A stretch of 64,000 nt of DNA from CAWFXC01 sp963819735 (GCA_963819735.1 CAWFXC010000005.1:682001-746000), one strand, 5' to 3'; positions 42,904 to 51,981 are shown, counted from the stretch's first letter. Translations and numbers: made by a program. Notes: generated from the letters alone by a model not told the origin.

Positions 42904-43533
42904 GTGCCCGTCGACCTCCCCGCGCTCGTCGATCCCGAGCACAGCGTGCTCGTGGTGTTCGAGATGCAACGTGGGGTCGTCGGTGATCTGCACCGCATGC
43001 CCGAGTTGGGGCGGGCGGTCGCCGAGTCGGGCATCGTGCCGCGACTGGCCGGCCTGGTGGATACGGCCCGGGGCGTCGGCGTGCGGGTGATCCACGCCAT
43101 CGTCGAGTGGCGCCCCGACCGGGCCGGGATGATCGTGAGCAGCCCGTTGCTCGCGATCATGACCAAGCACGCCGATCACGTGCTCGCCGGTTCGCCCACC
43201 GCGGAGATCGTGCCCGAGCTCGGGCCCGACCCCGCCGACCTCGTCAGCTCCCGCGCCAGTGGTGTGTCGCCGTTCACTGCCACCAACCTCGACCACCTGC
43301 TGCGGGCCGAGGGCGCGTCGACGGTGGTGGCGGTGGGCGCGGGTCTCACCCTCGGGATGCTCGGCCTCGCCATCGAGGCGGTCGGGCTGGGCTACTCGGT
43401 GGTGATCCCGGCCGACGGCGTGGTCGATGTCGACCCCGAGTACGCGGCGCTGATGTGGGACAAGACGTTCCCGCTGCTGGTGACGCGCACCAACGTGGCG
43501 GCGTTGGAAGAGATCTGGCGCGCGCCGCGCTGA
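42904..43533 (+). CDS. Isochorismatase-fold protein lacking the catalytic Cys
   Basis: Cysteine-hydrolase-fold protein of 209 residues. The first strand reads HSVLVVFEMQRG, where Glu replaces the usual catalytic Asp. The nucleophile region reads VVAVGAGLTLGMLGLAIEA, with no Cys where TNVCVEST is normal. The region of the catalytic Lys, SSRASGVSPFTATNL, also lacks a clear Lys. EntB-type isochorismatases also lack the Cys but keep the Asp. It may bind rather than hydrolyse. The promoter looks leaderless, with TAGCGT (42890-42895). Confidence 0.7.
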   Translation: MPVDLPALVDPEHSVLVVFEMQRGVVGDLHRMPELGRAVAESGIVPRLAGLVDTARGVGVRVIHAIVEWRPDRAGMIVSSPLLAIMTKHADHVLAGSPTAEIVPELGPDPADLVSSRASGVSPFTATNLDHLLRAEGASTVVAVGAGLTLGMLGLAIEAVGLGYSVVIPADGVVDVDPEYAALMWDKTFPLLVTRTNVAALEEIWRAPR

Positions 43534-43558
43534 CCGACGAGCTGACCGGCGACCTGCT

Positions 43559-44026
43559 TCACATCTCGGGGTAGCCGAACACGTCCATCTCGGGCTGGGT
43601 GCGGGCGAGGCTCGAGTAGCGCCGTTCGGCGAACCACCACCGGCCGTCGATCCTCTTGTAGCGGTCGCGGTAGAGCCCGTAGATCAGCGTCCACCGGCCG
43701 TCGGCGTGGTGCTGGCGGAGCTCGCTCATGTGCATGCGCCCCGTCGCAACGTCGGGATCGCCGTCGGGCGCGAGGGTGAGCACCGAGTTGAGGATCACGA
43801 ATTGGAAGAACTCGAACCGGTCGACCTGCTTCGCCACGAAGGTGGCGAACTCCTGCGGTCCGTTGAACACGTACGGCGTGTCGGCACGGACGTCGACGAT
43901 CACCGACACGTCGGGCAGGAACAGGTCCTCGAGCTCGTTCCACGCGCGCCGGCTGACGACGTCGGCGTACGCGTCCTGCAATCGCCGCACCGAGATGTAG
44001 TCGATCGTCTCCTGGGTGGGATCCAT
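43559..44026 (-). CDS. NTF2-like / SnoaL-type protein
   Basis: A 155-residue protein: N-terminal helices IDYISVRRLQDAYADVVSRR, the strand FLPDVSVIVDVRADTPYVFNG, HMSELRQHHADGRWTLIYGLYRDRYKRIDGRWWFAERRY at the C-terminal half in family order. This is the bile-acid-7-alpha-dehydratase-like or nuclear-transport-factor-2 group. Enzymatic role unknown. It lies 36 nt downstream of the PaaI thioesterase on the same strand, the last gene of a minus-strand run. Confidence 0.75.
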   Translation of the reverse strand: MDPTQETIDYISVRRLQDAYADVVSRRAWNELEDLFLPDVSVIVDVRADTPYVFNGPQEFATFVAKQVDRFEFFQFVILNSVLTLAPDGDPDVATGRMHMSELRQHHADGRWTLIYGLYRDRYKRIDGRWWFAERRYSSLARTQPEMDVFGYPEM

Positions 44027-44062
44027 GCGCCGGGCTCCTGACTCGCGCTCGTGGGTCGGTTG

Positions 44063-44458
44063 CTACTCGGCAGGGGTGCGGGGCAGCTGGAAGATGCACG
44101 TGCCGCGCGCGAGCACGCGGTCGTCGGCGTCGACGATGCGGGCGTCGGCCACCGCCACCGCGCGTCCGACCCGCACCACTTCGCCGAGCGCGCGGTACGT
44201 CGCGCCGATGGCAATCCCGTGCAGGAAGTCGACGTGGAGTGACACCGTCGGGACCGAGGACTTGCGGTCGATGGCGGAGATGACCGCCATCGCCGCGACC
44301 TCGTCGACGATCGTCGCCACCAGGCCGCCGTGCACGTTGCCGACGGGATTCGCCATGTCGGGGCCGGGCGTCCACGACACCTCGCTCCGGCCGTCGCCCA
44401 TGGACACGAACGTCCACCGGGCGAAGCTGGCGAACTCACCCTGCTCGGTCGCCGACAT
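44063..44458 (-). CDS. PaaI-type hot-dog thioesterase
   Basis: Acyl-CoA thioesterase of 131 residues. The catalytic region GNVHGGLVATIVDEVAAMA has the HGG and Asp of the PaaI group. Strands VSLHVDFLHGIAIGATYRALGEVVRVGRAVAVADARIV (in order) complete the fold. The promoter looks leaderless, with TAGGGT (44465-44470, minus) 6 nt before the ATG, inside the 20-bp gap after the di-iron fusion gene. It releases free acids from CoA esters and probably protects against CoA trapping. Confidence 0.8.
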   Translation of the reverse strand: MSATEQGEFASFARWTFVSMGDGRSEVSWTPGPDMANPVGNVHGGLVATIVDEVAAMAVISAIDRKSSVPTVSLHVDFLHGIAIGATYRALGEVVRVGRAVAVADARIVDADDRVLARGTCIFQLPRTPAE

Positions 44459-44478
44459 GCCGGCACCCTACGCGCGTC

Positions 44479-45666
44479 TCACATGAAGTTGCGGGTGTGC
44501 AGCGCGGCGAGCTCGACCGCGGCCTGTGGCGGGAAACCGAGACGGCCGAGGCGTCGGCGCCGGCCCTCGGCCATGTCGGCCTGGAGTGTCTCGACGCGCG
44601 CGTAGCCACGCGCGATGGCGTTCGGCTCCCACGAACCGGCGGCCAACACGACGAGGGCGTCGAACATGTGCTGGTTCAGCCCCGCGGTGTCGCGCAGGGC
44701 GTGGTGGCGGTGCTCGACCGCGGCGCGCAGGCGGTCGCGCAGCTCGGGCTCGACCGCGACCCGATGTTCGAGGTGGGCCTGGCCGAACGCGACGTGGCGC
44801 GCTTCGTCCTGCAGTGCCAGCCGCGCCACCGAGCGCGTCACGGGATCGGGGGCGTGGCGTTCGAGGAACGACAACAGGTTCAGGAACGTGCCCTCGCCCA
44901 GGACCGAGAGGAGGAAGGTGGCGATCGAGAAGTCGGGCTCGTCGAGCAGCGTGCCGAGCGACGCACGCCCACCGGTACCCGACACGCCGAGCTCATCGCG
45001 GCGCAGCAGCGCCCGGCGGGTGAACACCTCGACGTGCCGGGCCTCGTCGGCCACCTGCACCGCGAGGAGTTGCATGACCTCGCGGAAGTACGGGTGGACC
45101 CGGCCGAGGAACCGGGCCGGGACCACGAGCGCGGCCTGCTCGTTCTCGATCAGGTAGGTCATCACCTGGACCACCGCGGTCTCGACGTCGTCGGGGTGGT
45201 CGATCGGCGCGGTCCAGAGGACCGCGGTCGCCGGGTCCCACTGCGCGGCGACGGCCTGCGCGTACAGGCGCGGTGCGACCTCGGCCCACACGTGGTCACG
45301 GTCGGCGAGGTCGAACACGAGCGCGTGCTCGACCGGGCGGCCGGCCTCGACCAGCGCGCCGCGTGCCGCCAGCCCCCACGACGCCTGCGGCTTCGCCACG
45401 AGGTCGACGGGTCGCGCGCCGCCCGCCCGTTCGGCGCCGGACCAGCGCGCGTCGAACGCGTCGCCCTTCGCGATGCGAACCGTCGACGAGTCGACGACCT
45501 CGCACCCGTGACCCTGCTCGCGACACCACGTCGTGAGGTGAAGCGTCAGGTGCGGATCACGGCCGCACACGTCGAGCGTCGCACCGGTGGGCAGTTCGGC
45601 GAGGGCGCGGTCGACGAGGATGGCCGCGCCGCGGTCGACGCCGAGCCGGTCAAGGTCGATATGCAT
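44479..45666 (-). CDS. TusA-like domain fused to ferritin-like di-iron domain
   Basis: A 395-residue two-domain protein. Residues 1-70 resemble the TusA/SirA fold (GATLDVCGRDPHLTLHLTTW, then GCEVVDSSTVRIAKG), with a Cys in the first strand but not the canonical CPxP. Residues 150-350 form a four-helix ferritin-like bundle with two ExxH motifs, DEARHVEVF and DEARHVAFG, plus Glu in IENEQAAL and LGEGTF, giving a full carboxylate-bridged di-iron set. The family is unnamed to me. It overlaps the PhnD-like gene by 17 bp. Oxygenase or oxidase chemistry is inferred from the metal site. Confidence 0.7.
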   Translation of the reverse strand: MHIDLDRLGVDRGAAILVDRALAELPTGATLDVCGRDPHLTLHLTTWCREQGHGCEVVDSSTVRIAKGDAFDARWSGAERAGGARPVDLVAKPQASWGLAARGALVEAGRPVEHALVFDLADRDHVWAEVAPRLYAQAVAAQWDPATAVLWTAPIDHPDDVETAVVQVMTYLIENEQAALVVPARFLGRVHPYFREVMQLLAVQVADEARHVEVFTRRALLRRDELGVSGTGGRASLGTLLDEPDFSIATFLLSVLGEGTFLNLLSFLERHAPDPVTRSVARLALQDEARHVAFGQAHLEHRVAVEPELRDRLRAAVEHRHHALRDTAGLNQHMFDALVVLAAGSWEPNAIARGYARVETLQADMAEGRRRRLGRLGFPPQAAVELAALHTRNFM

Positions 45667-46514
45667 CGGCGGTCACGGCACCCCGGTCGTCGTAGAAGCC
45701 GAATCCGTCGACCGCCGCCTCCAGGAGCGCGTAGCCCTCGAGCCGGCCGTCGTACCAGCGCTGGAGTCCCTCGAGGTCGAGGAGCGGCCGCACCACCGGA
45801 TCGTCGTAGGCCATCGCGAGCAGCAACGCCTGGAAGCGGTCCGACGCGCCGGCCGGCGCCAGCTCGGGCACGACGGTCATGTTGCAGTGGTCGTACGCAC
45901 CGGTCTGGGCGACGAGCAGCGTGGCCCCGGGGGTCAACACGCCTTCGCGGGTGAACGCGAGGTGGTTGCCGTCGATCATGCAGGCAGCATCGACAGTGCC
46001 CGCGACCAACGCCTGCGCGGCCTCGCGTTCACCGCCGATGTGGTCGCCGTGGAGGCCGACGCCGACGTCGAAGCGCTGCACAGCGAAGTCGACGCCAGGG
46101 ACGAGGCCCGCGGCGCGCAGGTGCGCGAGCGGGAGCAGCGTGGCTTGCGGCGAGTCCATCGCGCCGACCGCGACCGTGCGGCCGCGCAGGTCGTCGACGC
46201 GGGTGACATCACCGTCGCGCCGCGTCACGATCACCGACGTGAGATCACGATCGGTGTCGCGCATCGCGATCGCCGCGACCTCGACGCCGGTCGCCGCGCC
46301 GAGGCGGCGGGCGCGGACCCAGGCGAGCGGCGAGTTCCACGCGGCATGGATCCGCCCCGCGATCAGATCTTCGACCTGGCGTTCGTAGTTCGAGTAGAGG
46401 ACGTAGTCGAACTCGAAGTCGTTCTCACGGAACCAGCGCGCGGAAGCCGTCCCAGATGGTGACGACCTTCGGGTCGTAGGCGACCGCACCCATGAGGAGC
46501 GTGTCGGTACCCAT
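45650..46514 (-). CDS. Cytosolic PhnD-like periplasmic-binding-fold protein, frameshifted
   Basis: Type II solute-binding fold similar to the PhnD/SsuA family. It begins MGTDTLLMGAVAYDPKVVTI with no signal peptide or lipobox, so it should be cytosolic. Later it has NYERQVEDLIAGRIHAAWNS, DLRGRTVAVGAMDSPQA, GTVDAACMIDGNHLAF and TGAYDHCNMTVVPEL. The frame changes near 46440 (DGFRA / WFREN) by one extra C in a GCGCGC run. No permease or ATPase is nearby. Its ATG overlaps the ACAD stop (TGATG). It may be an enzyme with a binding-protein fold, like MqnA or Thi5, or a sensor. Confidence 0.7.
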
Positions 46515-47639
46515 CACACGTCGAGGAGCGGGAGCTCGAAGACGGCCCGGCCCACGAAATCCAGCAGCGCGTCGGTGGTGGGCGCCATGACGCGCGCCGC
46601 GCGCGCGTCGCGGAACCGGCGTTCGATGCCGACCTCCTTGCGGAACGCCGCGCCGCCGCAGAGCTTCATCGCCTGCTCGGTGACGGAGATCGCCGCTCTC
46701 GGCGGCGGCGGCCTTGATCTCGAGCACACGCAGCATGGCGTCGGGGCGGCCGGTACCGAGCGCGCTCAGGGTGTCGTCGACGAAGGCGCGGGTGCGGTCG
46801 GTCTCGATGCGCATCCGGGCGAAGTCGACCCGCGGGACCACCTGCTGCGCGAGCGACTGGTCGAGGTGCTCGAGCCGGGTGGCGAGCAGGTGGCCCCGGG
46901 TGTCGGCGGTGATCGCCTCCATGATCCCGAGGGAGAACGCGGCGCTGAGCACGAGGAACCACGGCAGGACCGCGGTCAGCGCGAGGTCGAGCCCTCCACC
47001 GTCGGCGCCCAGCATCGTGTCGCGGCCGATGCGCACGCCGTCGGCGGTGACCGGCGTCGAGTCGTTGCCCCGCAGCCCGAACCCGTCGAACGGGCCGGCC
47101 ACGCCGAGGCCCGGGGAGTCGGCGGGCACCGCCCAGAGGGTCATCGGGCCCTCGGCGGCGAGGGGGCGGCTCGACCACACGTAGGTGGCGGCGTGGCCGG
47201 CCGCGGTGACCCAGCTCTTGTGGGCGTCGAGGCGGACGTCGTCGCCGTCGGCGGTGGCGGTGCTCTGCGGTGCCCAGAAGTGACTGCGCGACCCGGTCTC
47301 CGAGAACGCGAGCGTGGTGAGGTGATCGCCGGTGGCGACGGCCCGGCGCAACGACTCGGCGCCCTGGGCTTCGATCACTGCGGTACTCGCGTAGTGCATC
47401 AGGACGATCATGGCGGTGGAGCCGCAGGCGGCTGCCAGCCGCTCGATCACGGAGGCGGCGGTGTCGAGACCGGCACCCCCACCACCGACCTCGGTCGCGC
47501 TGACGAGGCCGAGGATGCCGGCGTCGCCGAGGGCGGCGATCGAAGCGGCGGGAAACGTTCCGAGACGGTCGACGTCGGCGGCGGCGGGCGCGACGACATC
47601 GGTGATGACGCGGGAGAGCGCGTCCAGTGATTCGGGCAT
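46514..47639 (-). CDS. Acyl-CoA-dehydrogenase-fold flavoprotein, frameshifted
   Basis: ACAD-fold protein of about 375 residues: N-terminal helices (LDALSRVITDVVAPAAADV), MIVLMHYASTAVIEA, the flavin region LAFSETGSRSHFWAPQ, and C-terminal EQAMKLCGGAAFRKEVGIE. The catalytic-Glu segment (YEGT in classical enzymes) reads VMAPTTDAL, so the base is missing, as in ACAD-fold flavin monooxygenases such as DszC/SfnC. A frame change near 46695, one extra base, splits off the last 70 or so residues. An AGGAG Shine-Dalgarno precedes the ATG. It heads the PhnD-like / TusA-ferritin operon. Confidence 0.75.
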
Positions 47640-47839
47640 GTCGACTCCTGCTTTCTGGACCGGGCGCTGTCGCGTGAACAGGCGCGGCGACGGTGGAAGC
47701 CACCCGACCGGGTGACGGTGCTCGCGAGTCAGTGTCGGTGCACGGCGTCCCCTTTCGTCGGAGTGCCGCGGATGGGGCGGACGTTACCGCGGGCCCAGGA
47801 ATCGTCGGGCGCCCGCCGCGCCCGTAAGCTGCCGCCCTC

Positions 47840-48616
47840 GTGGAACCCCCCGCGCTGCACATCGTTGAACGTGAAGCTGTCGAACGTGAAGCCGGTGATG
47901 CCGGTGCGCCGGGGCCGGGTGTCCCGACGGTGGTGCTCGTACACGGCGTGCTGGATTCCCGCCTGAGCTTCGACGCGGTCGCGGCCGAGCTCACCGAGTA
48001 CCGCATCGTGAGCTACGACCGGCGCGGGTGGGGAGAGTCGCGCGGGCTCGAGCCGGCGCGCTCGCTCACCGATCACGCCGACGATCTGCTGGCGGTGATC
48101 GGCGAGCGTCGGGTGACGGTCGTGGCCCACAGCTTCGGTGGCGCAGTCGCCCTGCTGGCCACCGCGCGCCGCCCGGATCTCGTCGCCTCGCTCGGCCTGT
48201 TCGAGCCCACCGTGATGTGGGCCGAGTGGTGGCCCGACATGGAGACCCAGATGGAGCAGGCGGCCAAGGTGCGCCACCACTTCAGCGCCGGGATGGAGGA
48301 TCGGCCCCGCCGCACGCCCGAGCAGCGCGAGGCCGACGCGGCGACGCTCAACGCCGAGCTCTCCCTGGTGCGCGAACGGCATCTCGACTTCGCCGAGATC
48401 GCAGTGCCGTGTCTCCTCGGCCACAGCGTGTGGACGACGCCGTACCACATGGATTCGGTGCGCCACCTGGCCCGGGCGCTCGGCGCCGACGTCGTGGTGA
48501 TCGACGATGCCGGACACACCGCGCACCGCACGCAGCCGCGCGCGTTCGCGGAGTTCGCGCGCCGCGCGGTCGCGCTCGGCAACGCGTCACTGCCACCCGC
48601 GGACGCGAGCGACTGA
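47840..48616 (+). CDS. Alpha/beta hydrolase
   Basis: Hydrolase of 258 residues: oxyanion VLVHGVLDSRLSF, YDRRGWGESRG, nucleophile Ser in VVAHSFGGAVALL, and His in IDDAGHTAHRT. A Ser nucleophile suggests esterase, lactonase or C-C hydrolase chemistry. The start is GTG 47840 with TAAGCT at 47825-47830 as a leaderless -10. It is divergent from the ACAD operon; the 200-bp gap between (47640-47839) shows no further gene. It converges with the SDR at 48633. Confidence 0.8.
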   Translation: MEPPALHIVEREAVEREAGDAGAPGPGVPTVVLVHGVLDSRLSFDAVAAELTEYRIVSYDRRGWGESRGLEPARSLTDHADDLLAVIGERRVTVVAHSFGGAVALLATARRPDLVASLGLFEPTVMWAEWWPDMETQMEQAAKVRHHFSAGMEDRPRRTPEQREADAATLNAELSLVRERHLDFAEIAVPCLLGHSVWTTPYHMDSVRHLARALGADVVVIDDAGHTAHRTQPRAFAEFARRAVALGNASLPPADASD

Positions 48617-48632
48617 TCAGCGGATCAGCGCG

Positions 48633-49400
48633 TCAGCGCGGCGGGAACCGCACTGCACCGTCGATGCGGATGACCTCGCCGTTGAGCATCCGGTTGGTGC
48701 AGATGTGCTCGACCAGCGCGGCGTACTCGTCGGGGTCGCCCATGCGGCGGGGGAACGGCGTGAGCGCCTCGAGCGCGTCCTTCATCTCCTTGGGCATCTG
48801 GCCGTAGGCGGGCGTGTCGAAGGTGCCCGGGGCGATCGTGACCACGCGCACACCGATGACCGCGAGGTCGCGCGCGGCGGGGAGCGTCATGCCCACGATC
48901 CCGCCCTTCGCCGCCGAGTAAGCCGCCTGGCCGATCTGGCCGTCGAACGCGGCGATGGACGCCGTCATCACGATCACGCCGCGTTCGTCGTCGGCGAGCG
49001 CCTCTTCCTTCGCCATCTGGGCCGCGGCGAGCCGCATCACGTTGAACGTGCCCGCGAGGTAGGTGTTGATGGTGAGCTGGAACCCCTCGAGCGAGTGCGG
49101 CGTGCCGTCGCGATTGAGGATGCGGCCCCCGGCGCCGGTGCCGCCGCAGTTGACGACGACCCGGAGCGGACCGTGGCTCGCTGCCACGCGCACCGTCTCC
49201 TCGACCTGTTCGGTCGACGTGACGTCGGCGCGCACGAACTCGGTGTCGCCGCCCAGCTCCACCGCGAGCGCTTCACCGCGCTCGGCATTGAGGTCGGCGA
49301 TCACGACGTTGGCTCCGGCGGCGGTGAGCCGTCGGACCGACGCTTCGCCGAGCCCGGAGGCTCCGCCCGTGACAATCGCAGATACGCCGGCCAGATCCAT
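48633..49400 (-). CDS. SDR, 3-hydroxyacyl-CoA dehydrogenase type II-like
   Basis: SDR of 255 residues: AIVTGGASGLGEASVRRL, VVIADLNAERGEAL, then RVVVNCGGTGAGGRI, MTASIAAFDGQIGQAAYSAAKGG (catalytic Tyr-Lys), and VTIAPGTFDTPAYG. The last strand GEVIRIDGAVRF is standard. This pattern matches HSD17B10-type 3-hydroxyacyl-CoA dehydrogenases that oxidise 3-hydroxyacyl-CoA with NAD. The start MDLAGVSAIV at 49400 is chosen. It is divergent from the amidohydrolase gene at 49561. Confidence 0.8.
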   Translation of the reverse strand: MDLAGVSAIVTGGASGLGEASVRRLTAAGANVVIADLNAERGEALAVELGGDTEFVRADVTSTEQVEETVRVAASHGPLRVVVNCGGTGAGGRILNRDGTPHSLEGFQLTINTYLAGTFNVMRLAAAQMAKEEALADDERGVIVMTASIAAFDGQIGQAAYSAAKGGIVGMTLPAARDLAVIGVRVVTIAPGTFDTPAYGQMPKEMKDALEALTPFPRRMGDPDEYAALVEHICTNRMLNGEVIRIDGAVRFPPR

Positions 49401-49560
49401 GAGGTCGTGTCCTTCCAACGAACTTCGGGTGGAACCGTGAGGGTGGTTGCTTACCGCGTCGGGCGGGTCCATGCCACACCGGCGCAGGTAGGCTCCGCGC
49501 GCCGCCAGACGAGGCCGCGGAAGAGGGCCGGGGAACAGGGCCGGGAAGAGGATGGTCGGG

Positions 49561-50658
49561 ATGGACGCCACCAAGCTCGTCAAGGTCTCGGCCGATGCGC
49601 ACGTGAACGAACCGCACAACCTGTGGTTCGAGCGTCTCGACCGCGAGTTCCGTGACCGGTCGCCTCGTCAACTCGAGCAGGACGAGCACGGCGCCTGGCA
49701 CATGGTGGTCCATGGCGGCCACGAGGGGTGGTCCAACGTGTCGGCCGCCGAATCGGAATCGCTCGAAAAGGAGCGGGAGGAGAACGCGTCGCTCGACGCG
49801 CGGTTCGCGATGATGCGCGCCGACGGCGTGGTCGGCGAGATCATCTATCCGACCATCGGCCTCTACGTGTACAACCTCACCGATCCCGAGGTCGGGAGCG
49901 CGTCGTGCCGGGTCTACAACGACTGGATCGACGAGCGCCTTGGTGGGAGCCCGCGCGTGCGGCTCGCGGGGATGATTCCCACGTGGGACGTCGACGAAGC
50001 GATCCGCGAGGTGCACAAGGTCGCGGCGAACCCGTCGTTCGGCGGCCTGTTGGTCCCGCTGGTGGGCACGCCGGAGTGGAACCTCCCGCGGTGGGAGCCG
50101 CTGTGGTCGGCGGTGGCGGAGACGGGCCTCCCGATCGTCATGCACCAGGGCACCGGCCACGACATGATCTTCTACCGCGGGTGGGGGAGCCCGACCGCCA
50201 ACCTGCTCGCCACGCAGTCGATGGCGCCGCGGGCGACTGCGTTGCTGTCGTGCTCCGGAGTGCTCGAGCGCCACCCCGACCTGCACGTGGTCTTGGTCGA
50301 GGTGAACGCGGGATGGATGGCGTGGACCATGAGCACCCTCGACGAGTACTACCTGGCGCACTCGAACTGGTCGAAGCCGAAGCTGGCCGAGTTGCCGAGC
50401 TTCTACATCCGGCGCCAGATGCACGCGACGTTCCAGGCCGATCGCATCGCGATCGACAACCGCGCCACCACCGGTGTCGACTGCCTGCTGTGGGGCAACG
50501 ACTTCCCGCACCCCGAAGGGACCGCGCCGTTCTCCAACGAGATACTCGGCGACCTGCTCGAGGGTGTGGGCGATCACGACGTCGAGCAGATCGTGCACGA
50601 CAACGCGGTGCGCCTGTTCGGGTTCGACGCGAACGCGCTCGTGGCCGCCCCCGTCTGA
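49561..50658 (+). CDS. Amidohydrolase family 2 (ACMSD-like) protein
   Basis: TIM-barrel metal hydrolase or decarboxylase of 365 residues. The first metal motif is SADAHVNEP, the middle His is in GLPIVMHQGTGHD, and the final Asp in LLWGNDFPHPEGT. GEIIYPTIGLYVYN and NDWIDERLGG are characteristic of the group found beside steroid and aromatic catabolism genes. The ATG at 49561 is chosen because GAAGAGG (49545-49551) is well spaced; 49552 is the alternative. It is followed by a paralogue 96 nt downstream, probably in one transcript. Confidence 0.8.
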   Translation: MDATKLVKVSADAHVNEPHNLWFERLDREFRDRSPRQLEQDEHGAWHMVVHGGHEGWSNVSAAESESLEKEREENASLDARFAMMRADGVVGEIIYPTIGLYVYNLTDPEVGSASCRVYNDWIDERLGGSPRVRLAGMIPTWDVDEAIREVHKVAANPSFGGLLVPLVGTPEWNLPRWEPLWSAVAETGLPIVMHQGTGHDMIFYRGWGSPTANLLATQSMAPRATALLSCSGVLERHPDLHVVLVEVNAGWMAWTMSTLDEYYLAHSNWSKPKLAELPSFYIRRQMHATFQADRIAIDNRATTGVDCLLWGNDFPHPEGTAPFSNEILGDLLEGVGDHDVEQIVHDNAVRLFGFDANALVAAPV

Positions 50659-50707
50659 GCCGGCGCTTTTGACCCGGTGCCGCCGCCCGGCGAGACTCCT
50701 GGTTCCT

Positions 50708-50729
50708 CCGGAAGCCACATCACTTCCGG
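50708..50729. promoter_or_regulatory. Inverted repeat before the second amidohydrolase
   Basis: CCGGAAG (50708-50714) and CTTCCGG (50723-50729) are perfect inverted copies 8 bp apart, 26-47 nt before the ATG at 50755. Further TTCC/GGAA segments flank it. It could be an operator or a leader hairpin. Confidence 0.4.
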
Positions 50730-50754
50730 GGAACACCGATTCCGGGGGGAACCG

Positions 50755-51981
50755 ATGACGACACGCGACGGCCTGCGCTACATCGACTCCGACGGCCACA
50801 TTCTCGAGCACCCGACCGCGATGCCCGACTACGCGCCCGCCGAGTACCGCGACCGCATCTGGCACATCGAGACCGACTCCGACGGCGTCGAATGGCTCCA
50901 CTACGACGGCAGCACGATGCCGTCGAACGGGTTGGCGCTGGCCGGCACCGCGGGCATGCCCGACGAAGAGGTCACCCGCGCCCGCAGCGGCAAGATGCGC
51001 TACACCGAAGTGCGGCCCGCGGCGTACAACGCCAAGGCGCGCCTGCACGACATGGACGAGGACGGCATCGATCTCGCGGTGCTCTACCCGACCGCGATGC
51101 TCGGCCTGCAGGCCGTCGCCGACGAGGACTTCGCCCGCGTGCAGTGCCGCGCCTACAACGACTGGGCGTCGGATCACACGCAGGAGGGCGAGGGCCGGCT
51201 CTTCGCCGCGGGCGCGGTACCCCCGATGAACGATGCCGACGGTGTGGACGCGGTGGCGGCCGAGATCCGGCGCGTCGCGTCGAAGCCCGGCATCGTGTCG
51301 GTGTTCCTGCGCCCGAACCCGTCGGTCGACTGGCGGCCGTTCAACGACGCGGTCTACGACCCCGTGTGGGAGGCGGCGGCCGACACCGGAATCGTGCTCG
51401 CGTTCCATCCGTTCCTGATGCCCGATCTCCCGGGCGCGTGCCGCGGCCTGGAGCTCGGCCGCCCGATGGGTGCCGACGGCCGGTACGCGCCGATGAGTGA
51501 GCGGCCCGCGCTCGGCTGGGACCTCAACAACATCTACTTCACGCAGGCGATCGCGAATCCCGTCGACGTGATGCACTCGATCTGTTACATCACTTCGGGC
51601 GGCGTGGCCGAGCGGTTCCCCGACACCAAGTTCCTCTTCCTCGAGGCGAACGGCGGTTGGTTGGTGCCGTGGTTGGAACGCCTCGACCACCATGCGGTCA
51701 AGTTCTCGTGGGACGTCCCGAGCTTGAAGCTGGCGCCGTCGGAGTACTTCCGCCGGCAGTGCTGGATCAGCTTCGATCCCGACGAGTCGATGCTGGCGTT
51801 CACCGCCAACTCGCCGCTCTGCGGCGCCGACCGCATCGTGTGGGCGTCGGACTATCCGCACCCCGACGCCAAGTTCCCCGGGGTGACCGACGACCTGGCC
51901 GAGGCGCTGGAGCCGCTGACCCCCGCGCAACAGCAGACCATCACCAGCGAGAGCGCGCTCGCGCTCTACGGCATCAGCTAG
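50755..51981 (+). CDS. Amidohydrolase family 2 (ACMSD-like) protein
   Basis: TIM-barrel amidohydrolase of 408 residues, paralogous to the preceding gene. Metal motif IDSDGHILEHP, AVLYPTAMLGLQAV, CRAYNDWASDHT, GIVLAFHPFLMPD with the middle His, and IVWASDYPHPDAKFPG with the final Asp. A GGGGGGA Shine-Dalgarno precedes the ATG. Two related copies in tandem suggest a heteromer or two steps on related substrates. Decarboxylation or C-O/C-N hydrolysis are both possible. Confidence 0.8.
   Translation: MTTRDGLRYIDSDGHILEHPTAMPDYAPAEYRDRIWHIETDSDGVEWLHYDGSTMPSNGLALAGTAGMPDEEVTRARSGKMRYTEVRPAAYNAKARLHDMDEDGIDLAVLYPTAMLGLQAVADEDFARVQCRAYNDWASDHTQEGEGRLFAAGAVPPMNDADGVDAVAAEIRRVASKPGIVSVFLRPNPSVDWRPFNDAVYDPVWEAAADTGIVLAFHPFLMPDLPGACRGLELGRPMGADGRYAPMSERPALGWDLNNIYFTQAIANPVDVMHSICYITSGGVAERFPDTKFLFLEANGGWLVPWLERLDHHAVKFSWDVPSLKLAPSEYFRRQCWISFDPDESMLAFTANSPLCGADRIVWASDYPHPDAKFPGVTDDLAEALEPLTPAQQQTITSESALALYGIS

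Noticed and set aside
45650..46514. Phosphonate ABC transporter
   Set aside because: The PhnD-like protein has no signal peptide and no permease or ATPase is adjacent, so a transporter annotation is not supported.
49273..51930. 885-codon minus-strand open frame opposite two amidohydrolases
   Set aside because: It is an antisense shadow with GC-skewed composition; both plus-strand genes carry complete metal-binding motifs.
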